This document shows positions 33,651 to 45,348 of a stretch of 48,411 nucleotides of DNA, piece after piece. The stretch is from contig NZ_RWIJ01000039.1 in the NCBI RefSeq assembly GCF_019805165.1, positions 1-48,411 on the forward strand, read 5' to 3'. The notes beneath the pieces are model-generated. The model was given only the letters and a program-made list of their open reading frames with translations. It did not search any database and was not told the origin of the DNA. Position 1 is the first letter of the stretch; each line of letters opens with the position of its first letter. Made by a program: the position numbers and the translations under genes. Origin of the DNA: Azospirillum sp. 412522. Its GTDB lineage: Bacteria > Pseudomonadota > Alphaproteobacteria > Azospirillales > Azospirillaceae.

Positions 33651-34568
33651 CTAAGCGGAGCTCCGGCCGCCGATCTCCTCCTGGGTCAGGGTGATGAACA
33701 GATCGACCACCGGTGTCGTGGCCCGGTCGCTGTGGACCGCGATCTGGAAGGGGGCGTGATAGGACAGCACGCGCGGCAGCAGGGCGCGCAGCCGTCCGGC
33801 CTGGACGAAGGGCGCCGCGTAATGGTCGGGCAGATAGCCGAGATAGCGGCCGGACAGGATCAGCCGCGCGGCCCCCTCCATGTCGCTGACGATGGCATGC
33901 GGCGCGCTGATCGCGAAGATCTTGATGTCGCGCGCTCCCCAATAGCTGCGCGCCACCAGGCGGTGCCGCCGCACCTCGTCCAGATCCATCAGCCCGTCCG
34001 GACGCTCGAACAGCGGATGCCCGGCGCCGCAGTAGAACAGGTTGGTCTCGCTGTAGAGGTCGATGTAGGAGAGGCCGGGCACGATCCGCGGGAATCCGGC
34101 GATGGCGAGGTGGAGCTGGCCGCCGACCACGTCGCGCAGCAGCTCGTTGGGCGGCCGGGTGGCGATGGCGAGATTGACCTCGGGGGCGGCGTCGGCGAAG
34201 CGGGTGAACACGCGCTCCAGCGGGAAACTGGGGTCGGTCAGCGTGTTGTCGACCAGCCCGATGCTGAGGGTTCCGGTCAGCCGGTCGCGCAACCCCCGCA
34301 CCCGGGCGCCGAACCGGTCCAGCGTGTCGAAAACCCGCCGCAACTCGTCATAGACCGCCTGCCCTTCCGCCGTCAGCTTGAAGCCGGAGCGGCCACGCCG
34401 GCACAGCCGCACCCCCAGCCGCCCCTCCAGCTCGGCGAAATGGGTGGAGATCGTGGAGAGCGACAGGTTCAGTTCGCCTTGCGCCGCAGTAAACCCGCCC
34501 GCCTCGACAACCGTCATGAACAGGCGGAACAGCCGCAGATCTGCGGTCTCGACGGTCATCCGGCTCAT
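33651..34568 (-). CDS. LysR-family transcriptional regulator of the ABC/ureohydrolase operon
   Basis: This 305-residue LysR protein has its helix-turn-helix at about 10-70 (LFRLFMTVVEAGGFTAAQGELNLSLSTISTHFAELEGRLGVRLC). The effector domain reads LSIGLVDNTLTDPSFPLERVF and ends in a TPVVDLFITLTQEE segment. The start at 34568 (MSRMTVETADLRLF) and an ATG three codons later are both possible. It is divergent from the importer/ureohydrolase operon with a 26-bp dyad in between, so it very likely regulates that operon in response to the imported compound. Confidence 0.92.
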   Translation of the reverse strand: MSRMTVETADLRLFRLFMTVVEAGGFTAAQGELNLSLSTISTHFAELEGRLGVRLCRRGRSGFKLTAEGQAVYDELRRVFDTLDRFGARVRGLRDRLTGTLSIGLVDNTLTDPSFPLERVFTRFADAAPEVNLAIATRPPNELLRDVVGGQLHLAIAGFPRIVPGLSYIDLYSETNLFYCGAGHPLFERPDGLMDLDEVRRHRLVARSYWGARDIKIFAISAPHAIVSDMEGAARLILSGRYLGYLPDHYAAPFVQAGRLRALLPRVLSYHAPFQIAVHSDRATTPVVDLFITLTQEEIGGRSSA

Positions 34569-34611
34569 GCTGGCGGTGGTCCTGCGAACTGGCTTTGCGG
34601 GCTGGGCCGGT

Positions 34612-34637
34612 CTTACTTCGGCCGCTGTCGAAGTAAG
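34612..34637. promoter_or_regulatory. LysR operator dyad CTTACTTCG-N8-CGAAGTAAG
   Basis: Two perfect 9-bp half-sites face each other around an 8-base spacer, between the lysR start (34568) and the importer genes (34805). This is a strong LysR-type activator site containing the T-N11-A style core. It is AT-richer than its surroundings. Function is inferred from symmetry and position. Confidence 0.75.
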
Positions 34638-34804
34638 ATACAAAAGATTCGGGATGTTTGGAGAAGCAAACTGGCCGTCTAATTCCACCATCGAATTCCA
34701 GCGGAGCCGGTGCGTCGTCGGACCGCCGGCCCGCCGGGTGTGACGGCATGCCTGCTTCGCCCGCCCTCCATCGGGGCTGACCAACGACGAGACGGAGACA
34801 CGCA

Positions 34805-35917
34805 ATGAAGATCGGTGCAGGACTGGGCAGGGGATTGGGCACGGGATTGGGCAGGCGGGCGGTGTTGGCCGGGATGGGCGGGCTCGCCGCCGCCGGCGCG
34901 GCGGGGTTCCCCTCCATCGTGCGCGCCCAGTCGAAGTCGCTGAAGGTCGGCGTCTACGGCGGCTATTTCAAGAACAGCTTCGACAAGCACATCTTCCCCG
35001 ACTTCACCAAGGCCACCGGCATCGCGGTGGAGGCGGTGGCCGAACCGACGGGCGAGGCGTGGCTGATCCAGCTCGAACAGGCGGCCCGCGCCAGGCAGGC
35101 TCCGGCCGACGTGTCGATGATGTCCCAGGTGGCGATGCTGAAGGGCATGGCCGCCGAGCTTTGGCAGCCGCTCGATCTCGCGAAGATGCCCAACGCCGCC
35201 AAGGTCAAGCCGGCGCTGATCAACAAATACGCCGACGGCCGGGTGTCCGGCATCGGCGCGGTGTCCTGGTACATCACCCTGGTGACCAACACCAAGGCCT
35301 ATCCCCAGGCCCCGGAAAGCTGGGCGGCGCTGTGGGATCCGGCCAACAAGGACAAGCTGGGCCTGCTGGCGCTGGTCGCCAACTCCTTCCTGCTGGACGT
35401 GACCGCCGCCACCTTCTTCGGCGGCCCCAAGCATCTCGACACCGAGCAGGGGCAGCTCGACTGCTTCAGGAAGCTGGCCGAGATGAAGGGCAACGTGAAG
35501 CTGTGGTACCGCGACGAGGCGCAGTTCGAGGCGGCGCTGAAGTCGGGCGAGATCCCGATGGGCCAGTACTACCACGACGTCACCGGCCTCGCCGCCGCCG
35601 ACGGCCATCCGGTGCGCTCCACCTTCCCCAAGGAGGGCGGCATCCTCGATTCCGGCAGCTGGGCGGTGTCCAAGGCGTCCAAGGCCGGCGATCTGGCCCA
35701 TGTCTTCATCGACTACATGAGCCAGCCGCAGGTCCAGGCGCTGCTGTCGCGCAAGGTCGGCACCGCGCCCACCATCGACCGCTCGGCCACCGACCTGACG
35801 GACAAGGAGTTCGCCGCGGTCTCCTCCGACCTCGCGCCGATCATCCCGCGCTACGACCTCTATCTGTCCAAGGCCGACTGGCTGAACCAGAAATGGACGG
35901 AAATGATCGTGGGCTGA
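34805..35917 (+). CDS. ABC transporter substrate-binding protein, polyamine type
   Basis: This 370-residue periplasmic protein begins with a twin-arginine-like signal (GRRAVLAGMGG, R17-R18, then AAAGAAGFPSIVRAQ). The PotD/family-1 binding-protein fold follows, with LKVGVYGGYFKNSFDKHIFPDFTKATGI near 46-75 and a C-terminal SKADWLNQKWTEMIVG. GGAG lies about eight bases upstream of the ATG. It is the first gene of an operon with an ATPase, two permeases and an agmatinase-family hydrolase, so the ligand is probably a guanidino compound or polyamine. A hairpin follows the gene, consistent with higher expression of the binding protein than of the membrane genes. Confidence 0.9.
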   Translation: MKIGAGLGRGLGTGLGRRAVLAGMGGLAAAGAAGFPSIVRAQSKSLKVGVYGGYFKNSFDKHIFPDFTKATGIAVEAVAEPTGEAWLIQLEQAARARQAPADVSMMSQVAMLKGMAAELWQPLDLAKMPNAAKVKPALINKYADGRVSGIGAVSWYITLVTNTKAYPQAPESWAALWDPANKDKLGLLALVANSFLLDVTAATFFGGPKHLDTEQGQLDCFRKLAEMKGNVKLWYRDEAQFEAALKSGEIPMGQYYHDVTGLAAADGHPVRSTFPKEGGILDSGSWAVSKASKAGDLAHVFIDYMSQPQVQALLSRKVGTAPTIDRSATDLTDKEFAAVSSDLAPIIPRYDLYLSKADWLNQKWTEMIVG

Positions 35918-35926
35918 CCCGCGAAC

Positions 35927-35952
35927 GCCCTTCCCCGGCTGCGGGGAAGGGC
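35927..35952 (+). terminator. hairpin between binding protein and ATPase genes (attenuator)
   Basis: A perfect 10-bp stem GCCCTTCCCC/GGGGAAGGGC lies in the 69-base gap after the binding-protein stop. A weak T-containing tract (CTCCGTCTTT) follows. It may be a partial terminator or an mRNA-stabilising stem; readthrough is expected because the operon continues. Confidence 0.55.
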
Positions 35953-35986
35953 TCCGTCTTTGCTGACCGACTGTTGAAGGCCCGCC

Positions 35987-37059
<1,073 letters not shown>

Positions 37060-37063
<4 letters not shown>

Positions 37064-37911
37064 TCCGCCGCGCCCCGCGCAGCCTGGGCGAACATGCGCC
37101 GATCCTGTTCCCGGCGCTGATGCTGATCGTCTTCTTCGTCATCCCCTTCGGGCTGATGATCGCGGTCAGCGTCGCCCGCCGGATTCCGGGCGGCTTCTAC
37201 GAGCCCGACTTCGTCTTCGCCAATTACGAACGCTTCCTCACCGCCTTCTTCGGCGGGGTCCTGTCCTTCTCGCTGGAGCTGGCGGCGCTGGTCGCCGTGG
37301 TGGCGGTCGGCATCGGCTTTCCCTTCACCTACCGGCTGGCCCGGCTGCCGCGGGCGGCCCAGGTGCGCTGGCTGGTCTTCCTGCTGTCGATCCTGTCCCT
37401 GTCGGAGGTGATCATCGGCTTCGCCTGGTCGACCCTGCTGTCGCGCACCGCCGGCATCACCAACCTGCTGGTGGCGGTGGGGCTGATGGCGGAGCCGCAG
37501 TCGCTGTCGCCGAGCTTCGGCGCGCTGCTGGCGGGCATGGTCTATCAGGCCTTCCCCTACACCGTGCTGGTGCTCTACCCCGCGCTCGCCCGGCTCGACC
37601 CGGCCCTGGTGGAGGCGTCGCGGACGCTGGGCGCCTCGCCGGCGAAGGCCTTCTTCACCGTGGTGGTGCCGTCCCAGCGCAACACCATCGTGGCGACCCT
37701 GATCATGGCCTTCGTCTTCGCGCTCGGCTCCTACCTGCTGCCGCAGCTTCTCGGCCGGCCGCAGCACTGGACCCTGTCGGTGCTGATCACCGATCAGGCG
37801 ATCTATCAATCCAACATGCCGTTCGCCGCGGCGATGGCGGTCTTCCTGGTGCTGGTCAGTCTGGCGCTGGTCGGGCTCGCCCTGCTCGCCGGGCGCAAGG
37901 AGGAGGCGTGA
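37060..37911 (+). CDS. ABC transporter permease, PotB-like
   Basis: This 283-residue permease has six predicted membrane helices. The binding-protein-dependent transport coupling motif reads ALARLDPALVEASRTLGASPAKAFFTVVVP, matching the EAAxxxGxxxxxxFxxVxLP consensus. It is translationally coupled to the ATPase gene in front and the second permease behind (TGATG overlap). It forms one half of the membrane channel. Confidence 0.92.
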
Positions 37912-38708
37912 TGCCGCGCTGGTTCCACAGCCTGCTGGCCGGGCTGGTCGGCCTCGTCCTGGCGGCGCCGATCCTGGTGGTGGCGGGGGTGTCGCTGAAC
38001 GCCAGGCGCTCGCTCGACTTCCCGCCCAAGGGCCTGTCGCTGTCCTGGTATGCCGAGATCTTCACCGATCCCGGCTGGCGCGGCGCGCTGGTCACCAGCC
38101 TGGTGGTGGCCGTCCTCTCGGCGGCCCTGGCGGTCGCCATCGCCTTTCCGCTGGCCTGGTTCATCTGGCGCTGGCGGGCCCCCTGGGCGCGGGCGTTCGA
38201 GGTGCTGGGCATGACGCCCTTCATCCTGCCGCCGGTGATCACCGCGCTGGGGTTCCTCAGCTTCTGGGCCACCTTCGACCAGTATGGCGAACCGTGGACG
38301 GTGGTGGTCAGCCACGCCGTCTTCTTCGTCACGCTGCCGCTGGTCACCCTGTCGCTCGGCTTCGGCGCGGTGGACCGCAGCTATGTCGAGGCCGCCTCGA
38401 CCATGGGGGCCGACGACCGCGCCGTTCTGCGGACGGTGGTGATGCCGCTGGTGCGGCCCTACATGATCTCGGGCTTCGCCTTCGCCTTCGTGCTGTCGCT
38501 CAACGAGTACATCGTCGCCTACATGGTCGCCGGCTTCACGCTGGAAACGCTGCCGATCAAGATCTTCAACGCCCTGCGCTACGGCTACACGCCGACCATG
38601 GCCTCCGTGACCGTGCTGTTCGTGCTGCTGACCGCGGCCGTCTTCGGGCTGATCGCCCGTTTCGGCGACCTGCCGCGCCTGCTCGGCGCCTGGGTCCGGC
38701 CCGACTGA
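37911..38708 (+). CDS. ABC transporter permease, PotC-like
   Basis: This 265-residue second permease has six predicted membrane helices and the coupling motif DRSYVEAASTMGADDRAVLRTVVMP. The start ATG overlaps the first permease's stop codon. PPKGLSLSWYAEIF near the N-terminus and the FVLSLNEYIVAYMVAGFTLETLPIKIF segment are typical of PotC-class permeases. The ureohydrolase gene follows after 53 bases in the same operon. Confidence 0.92.
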   Translation: MPRWFHSLLAGLVGLVLAAPILVVAGVSLNARRSLDFPPKGLSLSWYAEIFTDPGWRGALVTSLVVAVLSAALAVAIAFPLAWFIWRWRAPWARAFEVLGMTPFILPPVITALGFLSFWATFDQYGEPWTVVVSHAVFFVTLPLVTLSLGFGAVDRSYVEAASTMGADDRAVLRTVVMPLVRPYMISGFAFAFVLSLNEYIVAYMVAGFTLETLPIKIFNALRYGYTPTMASVTVLFVLLTAAVFGLIARFGDLPRLLGAWVRPD

Positions 38709-38761
38709 CGGCCCACCCGGCCGGTCCGGCACGACCGACCTTCCGACAGGAGAATTTTCAA

Positions 38762-39811
38762 ATGATCGATCCGGACAAGCTCAACCGTCTGCGCGAGAAA
38801 TACAGCGGCAGCGGCGGCGCCGACATCCATTCGCCGGAATTCAGGCAGGTCGCCGCCCTGCAATTCTCCGGCGGGCGGCGCAAGCAGCCCTTCTCCGGCA
38901 TCCCCACCCTGCTGAACGCGCCGTACAATCCCGAGGCCGCCATCCTGCCGGATTTCGGCGGGCTGGAGGTGGCGCTGATCGGCGTGCCGATGGATCTGGG
39001 CGTGACCAACCGGTCCGGCGCCCGCTTCGGCCCGCGGGCGCTGCGGACCATCGAGCGGATCGGCCCCTACGAGCATGTGCTGCGGATGGTGCCGTCGGCG
39101 GCCTGCCGGCTGGCCGACGTCGGCGACGTGCCGCTGTCCAGCCGCTTCGACCTGGAGGCCTGCCACCACGACATCGAGAGCTTCTACGGCAAGGTGCTGG
39201 ATGCCGGGGTGATCCCGCTGTCGGTCGGCGGCGACCATTCGATCAGCCAGTCGATCCTCAAGGCGCTGGGCCGCGAGCGGCCGGTCGGCATGATCCATTT
39301 CGACGCCCATTGCGACACCAGCGGCCCCTATGAGGGATCGAAGTTCCACCATGGCGGCCCGTTCCGCCAGGCGGTGCTCGACGGCGTGCTCGACCCGGAG
39401 CGCACGGTGCAGATCGGCATCCGCGGCAGCTCCGAGTATCTGTGGGAGTTCTCCTACGACTCCGGCATGACGGTGATCCATGCCGAGGAGGTGGCGCGGC
39501 GCGGCATTCCCGCGGTGATCGAGCAGGCCCGCCGGGTGGCCGGCGACGGGCCGGTCTATGTCTCGTTCGACGTGGACTGCCTCGACCCGGTCTTCGCTCC
39601 GGGCACCGGCACGCCGGAGGTCGGCGGGCTGACCACGCGGGAGGCGGTCGAGCTCCTGCGCGGGCTGGCCGGTCTCGACGTCATCGGCGGCGACGTGGTG
39701 GAGGTGGCGCCCCAGTATGACGCCAACACCACCACCGCCCTGGCCGGCGCGCAGATGCTGTTCGAGATCCTGTGCCTCGCCGTCAAGGCGCTGGAGCAGC
39801 GGCGGGGCTGA
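38762..39811 (+). CDS. agmatinase-family ureohydrolase
   Basis: This 349-residue member of the arginase/agmatinase family has every binuclear-metal ligand: H159 (GGDHS), D181, H183 and D185 (FDAHCDT), and D270 and D272 (SFDVDCLDP). It hydrolyses a guanidino group to urea and an amine, as in agmatine to putrescine, 4-guanidinobutyrate to GABA or guanidinopropionate to beta-alanine. It is longer than E. coli SpeB by about 40 N-terminal residues. AGGAG lies nine bases upstream of the ATG. Following a polyamine-type importer under LysR control, it reads as the catabolic end of the operon. The exact substrate is not readable from the sequence, so I give no gene symbol. Confidence 0.9.
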   Translation: MIDPDKLNRLREKYSGSGGADIHSPEFRQVAALQFSGGRRKQPFSGIPTLLNAPYNPEAAILPDFGGLEVALIGVPMDLGVTNRSGARFGPRALRTIERIGPYEHVLRMVPSAACRLADVGDVPLSSRFDLEACHHDIESFYGKVLDAGVIPLSVGGDHSISQSILKALGRERPVGMIHFDAHCDTSGPYEGSKFHHGGPFRQAVLDGVLDPERTVQIGIRGSSEYLWEFSYDSGMTVIHAEEVARRGIPAVIEQARRVAGDGPVYVSFDVDCLDPVFAPGTGTPEVGGLTTREAVELLRGLAGLDVIGGDVVEVAPQYDANTTTALAGAQMLFEILCLAVKALEQRRG

Positions 39812-39849
39812 GACATGCCGGTGGCGAAAGGACGCAGAACGCCCGCCTT

Positions 39850-41847
39850 TCAGGCCGGCAGCAGGGCCGGCAGCAGGATGGTGAAGCGGGCGCCGGCCCC
39901 GGCGGTGCTGTCGATCGTCAGCGTGCCGCCCGCCCGGTCGACGAGGGTGTAGCTGATCGACAGGCCGAGCCCGGTGCCGTGCTGCGGCTTGGTGGTGAAG
40001 AAGGCGTCGAAGACGCGGTCCTTGTGTTCGGGCGGAATGCCGACGCCGGTGTCCTCCACCTCGATGGTCACCGCCGGGGTGCCGTCGATCTCGCGGTCGG
40101 CGCTGCGGACGGACAGGGTGCCGCCGTCGGGCATGGCGTGGATGGCGTTGACGAACAGGTTGATCAGCACCTGCTGCAGGTCGGTGCGGTTCATCCGCAC
40201 CCGGCCGGTGGCATGGTCGCCGCGGACGACGGCGACGGAGGCGCGGTTGACCAGATGCCGGACCAGCAGCAGGCTGTCGGCGATGACCTCCGCCGGCACG
40301 GCCGGCTCCGCGGTTTCGGCGAACTCGGCGGGCTTGGCGAACTGCAGCAGCTTGTTCACCAGCAGCATGATGCGGTGGACCTGCTGGTCGATCAGCCGGA
40401 ACTCGGTGGCGACGGCCTCGGCCGCCGGGCCGATCGTCTCGCGGGCGATGTCCAGGTTGCCCTGGATGACGGCGATGGGATTGTTGATCTCGTGGGCGAT
40501 CCCGGCGGTGATCTCGCCGATGGCCGCCAGCTTCTCCGACATCACCAGGCGCTGCTGGGCCTGCTTCAGCCGGATGTTCGTCGCTTCCAGCTCCCGCGTC
40601 CGCTCGCTCACCCGGCGGTCCAGCTCCTCCGCCCACAGGCGCAGTTCGCGGTCGCGCTCCTCCAGCCGGTCCAGCAGGACGTCGAGATGGCGGGCGACCC
40701 GGCCGATCTCGTCGGAGCGCTCCACCGGCCCGGTGCGGGCGCCGAGGTCGCCGCCCTCCACCGCGGCGATGGTGCGGTCCATCTGCTCCAGCGGCCGGAA
40801 GATGCCGCGGACCCAGCGCAGGAAGATCGGAACCGTCACCAGCGCCGCGACGGCGAAGGCCGCCAGCACGGCGACCAGCGCCGCGTACTTGATCGCCTGG
40901 AAGGGGGCCTGGAGGAAGCCGACATAGAGCATGCCGACCCGCCGGTCGTGGCTGTCGACGATCGGCTCGTAGGCGGAAATGTACCAGTCGTTGACGACGA
41001 AGGCGCTGTCGCGCCAGACCTGGCCGTCATCCAGCACCGCGCGGCGGACCGCCGCCGACACCCGCGTGCCCAGCGCCCGCTTTCCGGCGAACAGGCGCAC
41101 GTTGGTGCTGATCCGGACATCCTCCAGGAACAGCGTCGCGGTGCCCTGGCTGCCGTCGGGCAGGGTGGCCGGCTTGTAGACCAGATCGTTGATGGTATCG
41201 ATGAAGTCGAGGTTCTGGTTCAGCAGCCGGCCGCCGACCAGCGCGCCGGTGCGGCCGTCCGGCAGCCGGACCGGGGTGGCCGACTGGATGATCATGCCGC
41301 GGGTCTCGACGGTCCGGTCGGTCGGCACCGCCGCCGGGGTCGGCACCAGCTCGATGCGGGCGCGCTCCGCCGCGTCGGGGGCCAGCCGCGCGAGCTGCTC
41401 CCCGCTCAGCACGTCGATGGCGGTGGCGGCGCGGCCGGCCAGGGCGGAGCGGATCACCGGCCATTCGGCATCTGCCGCACCCGGCTTCTGCGGCGTCACC
41501 AGCCGGAGGAAATCGAGCGAGAGGCCGTTGCGCCGCGATTCCAGGAAGGCCGCGATCTCGCCGTCGTTTCCGCCGGCGAGCATCCGTTCGAAGCCGGCGC
41601 TGTCGCCCAGCGCGTGCAGCGACTCCCCGCTGCTCTCCATCAGCCGGTCGAGATACTGGCGGGCGATGGTCAGGTCGCCGTTGACCTTGATCGTCAGCAG
41701 GCGGTCGAACTGGGTCGACCACCAGATGGCGACGAAAACCAGCAGCGCCGGCAGCACGATGGCCGTCGGCAGCAGCGCGATGGCGAGCAGGCGGAAGCGG
41801 ACCGACGGCCCCTTCGCGGCCAGGGATGCGGGCACGGCGTCGGGCAT
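39850..41847 (-). CDS. membrane sensor histidine kinase with Cache domain
   Basis: This 665-residue kinase has a membrane helix at about 18-42 and a periplasmic sensor of about 280 residues resembling the Cache3/Cache2 fusion (GTATLFLEDVRISTNV, FVVNDWYISAYEPI and VGMLYVGFLQAP). A second helix (about 322-346), HAMP (350-400) and a coiled coil lead to the kinase core, with H452 in AGIAHEINNPIAV, EVEDTGVGIP and HGTGLGLSISY. Its gene starts six bases past the stop of the NtrC-type regulator gene; an ATG at 41874 overlapping that gene is an alternative. It should sense an external small molecule, probably the organic acid moved by the OFA transporter of the same cluster. Confidence 0.9.
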   Translation of the reverse strand: MPDAVPASLAAKGPSVRFRLLAIALLPTAIVLPALLVFVAIWWSTQFDRLLTIKVNGDLTIARQYLDRLMESSGESLHALGDSAGFERMLAGGNDGEIAAFLESRRNGLSLDFLRLVTPQKPGAADAEWPVIRSALAGRAATAIDVLSGEQLARLAPDAAERARIELVPTPAAVPTDRTVETRGMIIQSATPVRLPDGRTGALVGGRLLNQNLDFIDTINDLVYKPATLPDGSQGTATLFLEDVRISTNVRLFAGKRALGTRVSAAVRRAVLDDGQVWRDSAFVVNDWYISAYEPIVDSHDRRVGMLYVGFLQAPFQAIKYAALVAVLAAFAVAALVTVPIFLRWVRGIFRPLEQMDRTIAAVEGGDLGARTGPVERSDEIGRVARHLDVLLDRLEERDRELRLWAEELDRRVSERTRELEATNIRLKQAQQRLVMSEKLAAIGEITAGIAHEINNPIAVIQGNLDIARETIGPAAEAVATEFRLIDQQVHRIMLLVNKLLQFAKPAEFAETAEPAVPAEVIADSLLLVRHLVNRASVAVVRGDHATGRVRMNRTDLQQVLINLFVNAIHAMPDGGTLSVRSADREIDGTPAVTIEVEDTGVGIPPEHKDRVFDAFFTTKPQHGTGLGLSISYTLVDRAGGTLTIDSTAGAGARFTILLPALLPA

Positions 41848-41852
41848 GCCGG

Positions 41853-43316
<1,464 letters not shown>

Positions 43317-43460
43317 GCTGGGGCTGTCTTTCGTTCCGGCCGGGAGCTGCGGCGATCCGGTCCTGGCCCGATATCCGCTGCCGCGCGCCGACGATCATGA
43401 GTTGATCGCCACCGCGCGGCAACAGTCGCGTCGCCGGGCCGGTCCGTGGGCATGCAGCCG

Positions 43461-45176
43461 TCAGTGGAACAGCGCCACCGCCTTCTGCAGGGTGATCCAC
43501 ACCCCCCAGGCCAGCGGGATGCCGACCGCGGCCCAGGCGAAGGCCACCAGGGCGGGCGGGGTCGTCCGCAGCGAAGCGACCTTTCCGGCCGGCCGCGCCG
43601 ACGGCACGGCGGCCTCCTTGCCTTCTTCGACGAAGTCCTCGAAGTCGGCATGGACCTCGCTTTCGCGGCGGGCGACGGCGGCGGCGCTGGTGCCCTGCTT
43701 GCGGGCGACCTCCTCGTCGGACATGTAGTGGCGCTCGGCGACCGGGCGGACCAGCAGGTTGCACAGGAAGCCGGCGACCAGAAGGCCGGCCAGGATGTAC
43801 ATGGTCTGGTCGTAGGCGGCGGAGCGGGGAATGCCGGCGGCGATCTGGTATTCACGCAGGTAGTTGACCAGCACCGGCCCGAGCACGCCGGCGGTCGCCC
43901 AGGCGGTCAGCAGCCGGCCATGGATGGCGCCGACCATGTGGGTGCCGAACATGTCCGCCAGATAGGCGGGGACGGTGGAGAAGCCGCCGCCGTACATCGA
44001 CAGGATGATGCAGAAGAACAGCACGAACAGCGCCACGCTGCCGGAATGCGCCGCCCAGGGGGCCGCGGCATAGAGGGCGAAGCCGAGGACGAAGAAGACC
44101 GCATAGGTCATCTTCCGGCCGATGCGGTCGGAGAAGGACGCCCAGACGAAGCGGCCGCCGATGTTGCACAGGCTGAGCAGTCCGGTGAAGCCGGCGGCGA
44201 TGGCGGCGATCTGGCCCTTCTGCGCGGCGGTCAGCTCGGAAAAGCCGGCGGCGACGCCGATCAGCTGGCCGCCGAACATCTCCTGCAGCATGGGGGAGGC
44301 CATGCCGATGACGCCGATGCCGGCCGACACGTTCAGGCACAGGGCGCCCCAGATCAGCCAGAACTGCGGCGTCCTCCAGGCGACGTCGAGGTGGACGTGG
44401 CGGTGGGTGACCATGCTGTTGGCCGCGGCCGCCGGCGCGGTCCAGCCCGCCGGCTTCCAGCCCTCGCGCGGGACGCGGTAGCTCAGCGCGCCGGCCACCA
44501 TGAAGACGAAATAGATGGCGGCCATCGCCAGGAAGGTCTCCCAGACGCCGACCGAGGTCGGCGAGGCGAACCGCTTCATCAGCAGGTCGGCCAGCGGCGC
44601 GCCGATCATGGCGCCGCCGCCGAAGCCCATGATCGCCATGCCGGTCGCCATGCCCCGGCGGTCGGGGAACCACTTGATCAGGGTCGACACCGGCGAGATG
44701 TAGCCGAGCCCGAGCCCGATGCCGCCGATCACGCCCGAGCCCAGCCACAGCATCCAGATCTGGTGGAGGTAGACGCCGGCGGCCGAGACCACCAGCCCGC
44801 CGCACCAGCAGGCGGCGGACACCAGCCCGGCCTTGCGCGGGCCGGCATGCTCCAGCCAGCCGCCCCAGATGGCGGCCGACGAGCCCAGCAGCACGAAGAA
44901 CAGCGTGTACATCCAGCCGAGCATGCTGATCTGCCAGTCGCAGCCGGTGGCGAACAGGGACTGGACGAACCCCATGCCGGCCGGGCAGGCGACCGGCTCG
45001 GTGATGCCGACGGCGCGCGACAGCGGCAGCCAGAACACCGAGAAGCCATAGGCCATGCCGATGCAGAGATGGATCGCCAGCGCCGCCGGCGGCACCAGCC
45101 ACCGGTTGAAGCCGACGCCGGCCACCGTGCGCTCACGGCTTAGGAAATGCGGGTGCGGATATGCGGGAACGGACAT
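43461..45176 (-). CDS. OFA-family MFS transporter with fused small-subunit-like tail
   Basis: This 571-residue transporter belongs to the oxalate/formate antiporter family of MFS proteins. Marks are IHLCIGMAYGFSVFWLPLSRAVG near the start, GLGYISPVSTLIKWFPDRRGMATGMAIMGFGGGAMIGAPL, and NIGGRFVWASFSDRIGRK. After about residue 490 a charged linker leads to an extra membrane helix (about 536-571, ending PLAWGVWITLQKAVALF). That tail resembles the separate MFS transporter small subunit found beside OFA transporters in other proteobacteria, so this looks like a fusion. GGAGGA lies just before the ATG. A sigma-54 promoter lies 72 bases upstream. It probably takes up an organic acid; which one is unknown. 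Confidence 0.9.
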   Translation of the reverse strand: MSVPAYPHPHFLSRERTVAGVGFNRWLVPPAALAIHLCIGMAYGFSVFWLPLSRAVGITEPVACPAGMGFVQSLFATGCDWQISMLGWMYTLFFVLLGSSAAIWGGWLEHAGPRKAGLVSAACWCGGLVVSAAGVYLHQIWMLWLGSGVIGGIGLGLGYISPVSTLIKWFPDRRGMATGMAIMGFGGGAMIGAPLADLLMKRFASPTSVGVWETFLAMAAIYFVFMVAGALSYRVPREGWKPAGWTAPAAAANSMVTHRHVHLDVAWRTPQFWLIWGALCLNVSAGIGVIGMASPMLQEMFGGQLIGVAAGFSELTAAQKGQIAAIAAGFTGLLSLCNIGGRFVWASFSDRIGRKMTYAVFFVLGFALYAAAPWAAHSGSVALFVLFFCIILSMYGGGFSTVPAYLADMFGTHMVGAIHGRLLTAWATAGVLGPVLVNYLREYQIAAGIPRSAAYDQTMYILAGLLVAGFLCNLLVRPVAERHYMSDEEVARKQGTSAAAVARRESEVHADFEDFVEEGKEAAVPSARPAGKVASLRTTPPALVAFAWAAVGIPLAWGVWITLQKAVALFH

Positions 45177-45247
45177 GCTTCCTCCGGCTTCGTTCTTATG
45201 CGTGGGTGTCGGGACCGTCGGGGCGGTCCCGCGCCGGGGGGCCTTTC

Positions 45248-45263
45248 AGCAAATGCGGTGCCA
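45248..45263 (-). promoter_or_regulatory. sigma-54 (-24/-12) promoter of the OFA transporter gene
   Basis: On the minus strand the sequence reads TGGCAC-CGCAT-TTGCT, with GG and GC separated by the required ten bases. It matches the RpoN consensus TGGCAC-N5-TTGC exactly. The predicted transcription start is near 45237, about 60 bases before the transporter ATG. Confidence 0.88.
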
Positions 45264-45306
45264 GGATCGGTTGGCCATACGGATCAACGGGTCGATCGAA
45301 GCCGCC

Positions 45307-45321
45307 TGGACAGAATGTCCA
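45307..45321. promoter_or_regulatory. activator site 1, TGGACA-N3-TGTCCA
   Basis: This is a 15-bp palindrome (TGGACA GAA TGTCCA) centred about 77 bases upstream of the predicted sigma-54 start. Its half-sites are identical to those of site 2, and the two centres are 42 bp apart, four helical turns. It is a probable binding site for the NtrC-class regulator encoded downstream. Confidence 0.7.
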
Positions 45322-45348
45322 TGTCGCCGCCGCGCCCGGAATGCGCGA

